From positions 3,151,369 through 3,215,368 of the forward strand of contig NZ_CP036343.1 of the NCBI RefSeq assembly GCF_007746795.1: 64,000 nucleotides of DNA. The letters are read 5' to 3'. Position numbers and translations under genes: made by a program. The notes below the pieces were generated by a model that saw nothing but the letters and a program-made list of their open reading frames with translations, was not told where the DNA came from and did no database searches. Source of the DNA: Gimesia algae. GTDB lineage: Bacteria > Planctomycetota > Planctomycetia > Planctomycetales > Planctomycetaceae. Positions 56,081 to 62,368 of the stretch are shown here, in pieces (position 1 is the first letter of the stretch; the number at the start of each line of letters is the position of its first letter).

Positions 56081-57403
56081 GTGAATTTTCCTGGACCCTC
56101 TTCCTTACTGATCGTCGGCGGCAGCACGCGTGCTGCCGCCTGTTCTGCAGTACGTGCCGGCTTTCAGCCCGTCTGTGCGGATCAGTTTGCTGACCGGGAT
56201 CTACGCGCCATATCTGAGGTTGTCTTCAAAATAGACGATCATGATCACTGGTTGGAAGAGATCATGAAACAGGAGCCACAAGACTGGATCTACACTGGCG
56301 CACTGGAAAACCGGCCGGAACTGATCAACTCGATCAATCAACGTCATACACTGCTGGGAAATGCCGGGAAATCTTTAAAAAAAGTGCGTGATCCTTTTTT
56401 TCTGCAGGGTCTGCTTGCAAATCAATCTATTCCATTTGCGACCAGCCTGCCCCACCAGTCGAATACTCCCCTGCAGGGACGATGGCTGCGCAAGCCGCTC
56501 CTGAGTGCCGGCGGCCAGGGAATCGGTTTCGTCGATTCACACACTGCTGCCCCAGCCGATGCTACGCAATATTATCTACAGCAGTATCAACCTGGAATCC
56601 CACTGTCCGCGTTGTTTATCGCGTTTCCTGACTGTTGTGTGCTGGTCGGTACTGCAGTCCAATTTATTGGAAACCGGGTATTGCATGCTAACGGTTTTCA
56701 GTTTTGTGGCGGAATGATATTATCACCCGTGCCGCCTGAGTGGCGACAAACTCTGGAAAAACTGGGACAAAGTGTCGCGAGTGGATGCTCTCTCAGAGGT
56801 CTGTTTGGCTGCGATCTGATCTGGAATCCGGACCAGCAACCGGGATTATGTCTCACCGAAGTCAATCCCCGTTACACTGCGTTGACCGAACTTTTTGAGC
56901 TGCAATTTCGACTGCCTCTACTGCGGTGGCAGCATGCCGCCTGTCATTCCTGCGATGCATCATCAACTGTAGCCAAATCCTCAGCCGAAGAGCTGATTCA
57001 GTTACTCAAAGTCTGCGAGAAACAGCAATTATCACCTGTTTCGAAGGGAATCTTGTATGCGCCGACGGATCTGACAGCCCCGGATCTGGCCTTTAAACCA
57101 TCTATCGAACAGGCACTCTGGCAGATCCCTGCTTTAGCTGATGTTCCTGACCGGAGAGCCAGAATTCCGGCTGGCACTCCTGTGTGCACCCTGTATGGGA
57201 CCGGCACCGACCAGGAGGAATGCCTGACTTCGCTGGCAGATCAAATTCTCAGTTACCAGCGGCAGATTCAGCCAGAGGGGGCGCGCGATCTGAGCAGGCA
57301 GGAAGCCTCTAACATGCTCTGGCCTGGAAAGGAATCGGAAAAACTGTTTTTTTCGGGTTTTTTCTCAAGCGAGAATGTATCTGGTTCGTTTCTTGAAGAT
57401 TGA
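56081..57403 (+). CDS. ATP-grasp domain protein, probably H4MPT-cofactor related
   Basis: A 440-residue cytoplasmic protein with a GTG start. Residues ~1-100 form a pre-ATP-grasp Rossmann-like domain (SLLIVGGSTRAAACSAVRAG). The ATP-grasp core shows GRWLRKPLLSAGGQGIGFV, YYLQQYQPGIPLSALF, GLFGCDLIWN and CLTEVNPRYTAL, the last holding the metal-binding Glu and Asn. ATP-grasp ligases occur in H4MPT gene clusters of methylotrophs and are thought to act in cofactor synthesis. Divergent from fae, which supports that role; the substrate is unknown. Confidence 0.83.
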   Translation: MNFPGPSSLLIVGGSTRAAACSAVRAGFQPVCADQFADRDLRAISEVVFKIDDHDHWLEEIMKQEPQDWIYTGALENRPELINSINQRHTLLGNAGKSLKKVRDPFFLQGLLANQSIPFATSLPHQSNTPLQGRWLRKPLLSAGGQGIGFVDSHTAAPADATQYYLQQYQPGIPLSALFIAFPDCCVLVGTAVQFIGNRVLHANGFQFCGGMILSPVPPEWRQTLEKLGQSVASGCSLRGLFGCDLIWNPDQQPGLCLTEVNPRYTALTELFELQFRLPLLRWQHAACHSCDASSTVAKSSAEELIQLLKVCEKQQLSPVSKGILYAPTDLTAPDLAFKPSIEQALWQIPALADVPDRRARIPAGTPVCTLYGTGTDQEECLTSLADQILSYQRQIQPEGARDLSRQEASNMLWPGKESEKLFFSGFFSSENVSGSFLED

Positions 57404-57515
57404 ACTGAATGGTTATAAAATCGAGTTTAGAACTTGTGTTCTACAGGACGACATATAATTCACAGATGAACTTTTCGTCAGATCTCCAGTAACATGAAGG
57501 AATAATTTCAGACCG

Positions 57516-58868
57516 ATGCCCAAGTCAACAGATATCAAAATCGTTGAGGCAAAATTTTCAACTGAAGAAGTCCCTTTCCGGACCCCGCTCAAATTTGGTG
57601 GTCGGGTGATGGACAGCAGCGTTCTGTTGAATGTGGAAGTCATCGTTGAAACACGTAATGGAAAACAGGGTATCGGGATCGGCAGCATGCCGGCGGGAAA
57701 TATCTGGGCCTGGCCATCCGCAATCGTCAGTCCGGAAGATTCGCTGAAAGCAATGATCAATTTTCTGGAAGAAGCGGTCGAGATCGCCAATATCTGTCCG
57801 GAAGTTGCGCACCCGATCGATTTGATGTATCACATCTCTGCTGAATACCATTTCATGGCGAAGAAGCTTTCCAAGCGACTCGGCCTGGCAGAAGAAATTC
57901 CGGAACTGGCACAACTGGTCGCCTCCAGTCCGCTGGACGCGGCAATTCATGATGGCTTTGGGCGCGCCAACCATATCAACAGCTACAATGGTCTATCTTC
58001 TGAATACATGATCCATGATCTGAGCGAATACCTGGATGATCAATTTAAAGGTGAGTACCTGGATCAATACACGCTACGTGATCCCAAGCCGACACTGCCG
58101 CTGTATCACCTGGTAGGCGCACTGGACCCGATCACCGAAGCCGACATTACAGAACGAGTCGATGACGGCCTGCCTGAGACACTGGGTGAGTGGATCAAAG
58201 CTGACGGCCTGACGCACCTGAAGATCAAACTTTCCGGTGACAATATGGACTGGGATATCAGCCGCGTGATTGCCGTCGAGAATGAAGCCGTCAAAGCACA
58301 GGGTGAGCGTGGACATGATACGTGGGTCTACTCTCTTGATTTCAATGAGAAATGTGAGAACGTGGATTACGTCCTGGAATTTCTCAACAAAATCCGTGAG
58401 CAGACACCGGCTGCCTTTGATCGTGTGCAATACATCGAACAGCCTACTAATCGCGATCTGAAGGCCAACCCCGAAAACAAAATGCACGAAGCAGCCAAGA
58501 TTAAACCCGTAGTGATTGATGAATCGCTGGTGGATTATGAATCGCTGCTGCTGAGCCGTGATCTGGGTTACTCAGGTGTGGCATTGAAAGCCTGTAAAGG
58601 CCAGACAGAATCGCTGTTCCTGGGTGCTGCCGCCCAGAAGTTTGACATGTTCCTCTGCGTACAGGACCTGACCTGCTGCGGTTATTCGTTCCTGCATTCT
58701 GCCAGCCTGGCTGCACGAATTCCTTCTATCGCTGCGATTGAAGGCAATGGCCGCCAGTACTGTCCCGGACCGAATAAAAAGTGGAAACGCTCTTATCCGG
58801 GTATGTTCAATATCACCGATGGTACAGTGAAGACGGCTGAACTGAACGGTGATGGCCTGGGTTTCTGA
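57516..58868 (+). CDS. Enolase-superfamily protein, mandelate racemase/muconate lactonizing type
   Basis: A 450-residue protein. It has the capping domain with VPFRTPLKFGGRVM and GSMPAGNIWAWP, then the barrel with a KxK-type motif (THLKIKLSGDN, near residue 232) and metal-ligand positions in YSLDFNEK, YIEQPTNRDL and VVIDESLVDYES. Enolase-superfamily members abstract a proton next to a carboxylate; the substrate is not predictable. It follows the ATP-grasp gene by 112 bases and converges on the M50 protease gene. Confidence 0.88.
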   Translation: MPKSTDIKIVEAKFSTEEVPFRTPLKFGGRVMDSSVLLNVEVIVETRNGKQGIGIGSMPAGNIWAWPSAIVSPEDSLKAMINFLEEAVEIANICPEVAHPIDLMYHISAEYHFMAKKLSKRLGLAEEIPELAQLVASSPLDAAIHDGFGRANHINSYNGLSSEYMIHDLSEYLDDQFKGEYLDQYTLRDPKPTLPLYHLVGALDPITEADITERVDDGLPETLGEWIKADGLTHLKIKLSGDNMDWDISRVIAVENEAVKAQGERGHDTWVYSLDFNEKCENVDYVLEFLNKIREQTPAAFDRVQYIEQPTNRDLKANPENKMHEAAKIKPVVIDESLVDYESLLLSRDLGYSGVALKACKGQTESLFLGAAAQKFDMFLCVQDLTCCGYSFLHSASLAARIPSIAAIEGNGRQYCPGPNKKWKRSYPGMFNITDGTVKTAELNGDGLGF

Positions 58869-58897
58869 GCCTGCTGACAGCCACTCTCACAATATTT

Positions 58898-59593
58898 TTA
58901 CCAGATATTGTTGCGCTGCTGGTACGCCTGGAAGTTGAAGAACGCGAACAGCGCGAACATGATTCCTGCATAGCGCTGCTGGTGCATAAAGAAATAAGCA
59001 GCCAGACCGCCGGCAACGACCATCGAGATCTGCATTGCCAGTACATCGCCGCGTGAACGTCTGACGGTTTTACAGATATCTTCGCAGATATGACCGCCAT
59101 CCAGTGGCAGCACGGGAGCGAGATTGATTAATCCCCAGATCAAATTAATAAACAGCAGATCATGAAAGGCTGCACCAATATAAATTCGGGCCTGTTCACT
59201 GAAACCGTCCCACATTCCATAGCGAACTGAGATATATCTGAAGAAAAATATTGCTCCATACAGCCCGAATCCAGCCATGGGTCCTGCTGCCGAGATAATG
59301 ATGGAACGTTGTGTTGTCAGACCTGAATAGGGCTGGTAGATCGCCAGTCCTCCAAAGTGATACAGCACAATTTCCGGAGGCCAGCCAAAATATTTGGCCA
59401 TGACAGCATGCCCCAGTTCATGCACGAGGATCGAGATAAAGACGCAGGCGATCCAGATGAACGTGATTTTCAGATCATTTGGATACCAGCCCATGAACGC
59501 TGCCATCACCCAGAACAGAGGATGAACGCGGATCGGGATTCCAAATAAGGAAAAACGCAAATCGAATTCGGTGGGAGCGACATTTCCCAGCAT
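58898..59593 (-). CDS. Site-2 protease family (M50) membrane metalloprotease
   Basis: A 231-residue polytopic protein. The zinc site is HELGHAVMAKYFG in one helix and the third ligand is in PVLPLDGGHI. Extra hydrophobic helices flank these. No PDZ or CBS domain, so it is one of the minimal M50 proteases that cut within membranes, for example releasing regulators or processing anti-sigma factors; the nearby anti-sigma factor is a possible but unproven substrate. It is divergent from the retron. Confidence 0.92.
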   Translation of the reverse strand: MLGNVAPTEFDLRFSLFGIPIRVHPLFWVMAAFMGWYPNDLKITFIWIACVFISILVHELGHAVMAKYFGWPPEIVLYHFGGLAIYQPYSGLTTQRSIIISAAGPMAGFGLYGAIFFFRYISVRYGMWDGFSEQARIYIGAAFHDLLFINLIWGLINLAPVLPLDGGHICEDICKTVRRSRGDVLAMQISMVVAGGLAAYFFMHQQRYAGIMFALFAFFNFQAYQQRNNIW

Positions 59594-59865
59594 CAGCTCA
59601 ACTTTCTGTTTGTATATCTATCTTTATCAGGCGTGCAGCATGCTCGTTTTACCTGGACTGAGACAGCTTATCTGATAATGCATGGGAATGCACTCCTGTG
59701 AAAGATCCTAAATTGATCGCACTGTAGCCGGGTCTGCGAATCGAAGCAATTGCAGTTCCGAATGTGGGATTCAGAGCTGTATACTGTCCGCTGGAACCAC
59801 TCCGTTTACAAAACTTTTATCCTGATGGAAAATAGAGGCATTGGTCAGATTCACAAGACTTAACA

Positions 59866-59893
59866 TTGACGCATCTCACGAAAAGGCTACGAT
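59866..59893 (+). promoter_or_regulatory. Sigma-70-like promoter of the retron ncRNA
   Basis: TTGACG (59866-59871), a 16-base spacer, and TACGAT (59888-59893) match the -35/-10 consensus at 5 of 6 and 4 of 6 positions. The predicted transcription start is about 59899-59900, only four to five bases before the a1 arm of the retron stem. This fit of promoter to RNA start supports both calls. Confidence 0.65.
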
Positions 59894-59903
59894 TTGCAGA
59901 CAT

Positions 59904-59924
59904 AATGGGCAGTGGGTCGCACAA
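59904..59924 (+). repeat. Retron a1 inverted-repeat arm
   Basis: Left arm of the stem that closes the retron RNA. It pairs with 60065-60085 over 20 base pairs with one G-G mismatch (59909 with 60080) and two G-U pairs (59913 with 60076, 59917 with 60072). A pairing of this length across 140 bases is very unlikely by chance. Confidence 0.85.
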
Positions 59925-60003
59925 GTTCTGACTCTGACTGAATCTTGACTGATCACTCAGAGTTCTGCGGGGATACCCCGCGGGAGAAGGATTGACCATG
60001 CAT

Positions 60004-60064
60004 CGACACTTGAAGTGTCGCTACGATAGACGCTTATCGTAGCAACACTTCGTCACAGGATCGG
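60004..60064 (+). other. Predicted msd template region of the retron
   Basis: If reverse transcription primes from G59925, it starts opposite about 60064, just inside a2, and proceeds leftwards through this region, giving a msDNA of about 60-75 bases. The region folds as one long hairpin (60012-60051), or alternatively as two small hairpins: CGACACT/AGTGTCG (60004-60020) and GCTACGATA/TATCGTAGC (60020-60043). The 3' end of the DNA cannot be set from sequence. Confidence 0.65.
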
Positions 60065-60085
60065 TTGTGCGGCCCGCTGGCCATT
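60065..60085 (+). repeat. Retron a2 inverted-repeat arm
   Basis: Right arm, complementary to a1 at 59904-59924, overlapping a run of seven T at 60084-60090. The strong stem followed by T-run may also end most ncRNA transcripts before the RT gene, leaving RT expression to read-through. Confidence 0.85.
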
Positions 60086-60143
60086 TTTTTAGGCATCACT
60101 ATTATTGCCTTATATTGAAACGGAATGACTGCAGGTTTTCTCA

Positions 60144-61418
60144 ATGGGTTTATTTGATTTCTTACGACGGATCTTTTTCGGTTCTCCACCGAGCCAGTCT
60201 GTCTCGCCAGTAGAGTCGACTCCCGTCCCGGAAGAGACCAGTCCCCGCAAACCCCGATGCAAAGCCAAACTGGAACCATTACGCTACACCAGCGTTCATT
60301 CGGACCGGGTCGAGAATATCGAAGAAGTGGCAGCGCCCCCCTACGAGTTGGCACGCTATGGAGCGAGGACCGGTCATTATTTCGATATGACCAAAGATGG
60401 CGATGCTCAGAAACTGGCTCGTTACGAACTGCCGCAGTTCTCTACGCCAATGGAACTTGCTGAGTGGCTGCAGATCCCAGTGGGGAAACTGGCCTGGCTG
60501 ACCCACCGCTTCACACAATTCGACCGTCCTGATGAAGCACAGGAATCGCATTACATTTATCACTGGAAGCCAAAACGGTCCGGATTTCGCCTGATCGAAT
60601 CGCCGCGCCCGTTCTTGAAAATGGCACAGCAGCAGATCCTGCAGGAGATCTTAAATCAGGTTCCTCTGCACACAGCCGCGCATGGATTCGTAAGAGGCCG
60701 CTCTTCTGTGACGAATGCGGCACCACACACGGGCAAACGTGTGGTTGTCAAATTTGACCTGGAGAATTTTTATACCAGCGTCAAATTTTCCCGCGTCGTT
60801 GCCATCTTTCGCAACCTGGGCTACTGCCGTGAAGCATCACTTTATCTGGCGCGGTTAACGACCTCCGTGATCCCCATGAGTCTACCTTTTCCGGATGGCA
60901 GCCTGCGCCCTTTGCTTCCTTATCTGTCACGGCATCTGCCTCAAGGCGCAGCCACCTCTCCAGCGCTGGCGAACCTGTCGGCCTATTCGCTGGACGTTCG
61001 GCTCTCCGGTCTGGCGCGCGCCTTCGATGCTGACTACACACGCTATGCAGATGACCTGACCTTTTCGGGATCAGAACCGTTTCTGCGATCACTGCAAGTC
61101 TTTCTGCCTCTGGTCAATCAGATCATCCGCTCAGAACGGTTTCAGGTGAACCACATGAAACGCCGCGTGCTGCGAGATAATCAGCAGCAGAAAGTGACCG
61201 GCGTCGTTGTGAACGAACATCCCAATGTGCCACGCAAAGAATTTGATCTGCTGAAAGCGATTCTCACAAATTGCATTCGCCAGGGTCCGGGAACTCAGAA
61301 TCGCGAGAATCATCCCGATTTTGCCAGCCATCTGCGCGGGCGTGTGGCATATGTGCAGCAACTCAACCCGAACCGTGGGCAACGTTTACTGCAACTGTAT
61401 GAACAGATTCGCTGGTAA
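60144..61418 (+). CDS. Retron-type reverse transcriptase
   Basis: A 424-residue RNA-directed DNA polymerase. Motifs in order: HGFVRGRS at 180-187, the retron region-X motif NAAPH (NAxxH) at 191-195, FDLENFY at 204-210 (first catalytic Asp), LPQGAATSP at 265-273, YADD at 301-304 and region-Y VTG at 351-353. NAxxH plus VTG are diagnostic of retron RTs and set it apart from group II intron or DGR enzymes. The first ~125 residues are an N-terminal extension beginning with an amphipathic MGLFDFLRRIFFG helix and a Pro/Ser-rich linker. No maturase or nuclease domain. The msr-msd RNA lies just upstream; a terminator follows. Confidence 0.96.
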   Translation: MGLFDFLRRIFFGSPPSQSVSPVESTPVPEETSPRKPRCKAKLEPLRYTSVHSDRVENIEEVAAPPYELARYGARTGHYFDMTKDGDAQKLARYELPQFSTPMELAEWLQIPVGKLAWLTHRFTQFDRPDEAQESHYIYHWKPKRSGFRLIESPRPFLKMAQQQILQEILNQVPLHTAAHGFVRGRSSVTNAAPHTGKRVVVKFDLENFYTSVKFSRVVAIFRNLGYCREASLYLARLTTSVIPMSLPFPDGSLRPLLPYLSRHLPQGAATSPALANLSAYSLDVRLSGLARAFDADYTRYADDLTFSGSEPFLRSLQVFLPLVNQIIRSERFQVNHMKRRVLRDNQQQKVTGVVVNEHPNVPRKEFDLLKAILTNCIRQGPGTQNRENHPDFASHLRGRVAYVQQLNPNRGQRLLQLYEQIRW

Positions 61419-61424
61419 ATGGTT

Positions 61425-61459
61425 TGCTCCAGATTTACCTTGTCTCACTGGAGCATTTT
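61425..61459 (+). terminator. Rho-independent terminator after the retron RT
   Basis: TGCTCCAG (61425-61432) pairs with CTGGAGCA (61448-61455), an 8-bp stem with a 15-base loop followed by TTTT, 6 bases after the RT stop codon. It suggests that the retron transcript ends here and does not include the downstream membrane-protein gene. Confidence 0.7.
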
Positions 61460-61519
61460 AAGGCATAATAAGTAAACGATTTACGCTTAAGACCCGAATT
61501 TCCCGCGGTCTTTTTAATC

Positions 61520-61552
61520 CCTGACAGAACCACCTGCGTTTACACTGTCAGG
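61520..61552 (+). promoter_or_regulatory. Hairpin covering the ribosome-binding site of the downstream membrane-protein gene
   Basis: CCTGACAG (61520-61527) pairs with CTGTCAGG (61545-61552). The right arm contains most of the AGGAG ribosome-binding site (61550-61554) that precedes the GTG start at 61563 by 8 bases. Folding would block translation, so this looks like a translational switch or a brake on expression. Confidence 0.55.
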
Positions 61553-61562
61553 AGATAAACTC

Positions 61563-62354
61563 GTGCCAATACCCTTCGATCAGTTAGGAACCGTTGTGGG
61601 TGGATTTTTTCGCATCCTGTTTGCCAACCCCTATTTCAGAAACCTGTTAAAACCTTTAACACGTTTCTTTATCGGTCTGATTGCCATCCCGGTCTTCCAC
61701 CTGATTCTCAATAAAGTAGTGCGGGTTCAGGAAATCGACGAGGAACTGGAAAAGGATTTAGAGCAATGGTTTCGTGGATCCCTGTTGCTGCTGGCTGCGA
61801 CTGCGAACATGGAGGCTGCGCTGTTTGGCTGGGTCCCGATGAGCCTGCAGGGAACCGAAGGCTGGATCCTGATGGGCTTTCGGATCATGCTGGCGATCGG
61901 TGTAATCGAAGCCATGCCCGACCAGGAACTGTTTTCGATCATTCATCCCGGTCCTCCCCAATTAAAACTGTCTAAAGAATATGGAATCTGGCGCGAGTTA
62001 AAAGAAAAATGGCGTACCATTTTGAAAGGAGTGATCTGCCAGCATATAAACCGTTCCTCCCCGGTCTTTGCGATTCTGTCCGCGATCGCCATCGATACAG
62101 TGGGTTGGGTCTGTTATGGCATGGCAATTACGCAATATCTGATTATCGGCCTGGTGACGTCGCGTGATCGCGCGCTGGACGTGCTGAGTGAATTTGATCG
62201 GAAGGTCACCATGCGGCGGCGCGAACTGATCGAAGAATTTGATCTGGACCAGGAAGAGGTTGAAGAAGCAGATCGAAAGCGATGCGAAGAGATCGAGCAG
62301 GAGCAGACGGAGTCGAAAAAAAAACAGGCCGACGCCTCGAAAGCATCGGTCTGA
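61563..62354 (+). CDS. Four-helix membrane protein of unknown function
   Basis: A 263-residue protein with a GTG start and AGGAG 8 bases upstream. Hydrophobic helices lie at about 33-52, 72-92, 100-118 and 166-200; the last ~65 residues are cytoplasmic-looking, coiled and very charged (Glu/Lys/Gln-rich). No signal peptide. I do not recognise the family. It lies 144 bases after the retron RT, beyond a terminator, and converges on topA with only 14 bases between stops. Some retrons use membrane proteins as effectors, so a link is possible, but co-transcription is not supported. Confidence 0.8.
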   Translation: MPIPFDQLGTVVGGFFRILFANPYFRNLLKPLTRFFIGLIAIPVFHLILNKVVRVQEIDEELEKDLEQWFRGSLLLLAATANMEAALFGWVPMSLQGTEGWILMGFRIMLAIGVIEAMPDQELFSIIHPGPPQLKLSKEYGIWRELKEKWRTILKGVICQHINRSSPVFAILSAIAIDTVGWVCYGMAITQYLIIGLVTSRDRALDVLSEFDRKVTMRRRELIEEFDLDQEEVEEADRKRCEEIEQEQTESKKKQADASKASV

Positions 62355-62368
62355 TTTGAATTGTGCTG

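Larger units (their letters stand above)
59900..60090 (+). ncRNA. Candidate retron msr-msd RNA
   Basis: A retron RNA is the template and primer from which the RT makes branched msDNA. Seen here: (1) a1/a2 stem, 59904-59908 with 60081-60085 (5 bp) and 59910-59924 with 60065-60079 (15 bp, two G-U pairs), interrupted by one G-G mismatch; (2) G59925 directly after a1, a candidate branching guanosine; (3) msr hairpin ACTCTGA/TCAGAGT (59931-59937 with 59957-59963); (4) msr hairpin GCGGGG-ATA-CCCCGC (59967-59981); (5) msd hairpin 60012-60051, 7 plus 9 bp with a C-A mismatch and GACGCT loop; (6) a T-run at 60084-60090. About 180-190 bases, typical for retrons, ending 53 bases before the RT start. Fold and branching site are inferred. 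Confidence 0.85.

Noticed and set aside
59751-60133. TGCAGTTCCG pairing with CGGAATGACTGCA as the retron a1/a2 stem
   Set aside because: Only ten pairs with a three-base bulge over 380 bases; the 20-bp pairing at 59904-60085 is far better and has the usual retron size.
60144-61418. Group II intron or diversity-generating retroelement RT
   Set aside because: No maturase or HNH domain, no intron boundaries, no template/variable repeat pair; the NAxxH and VTG motifs fit retrons.
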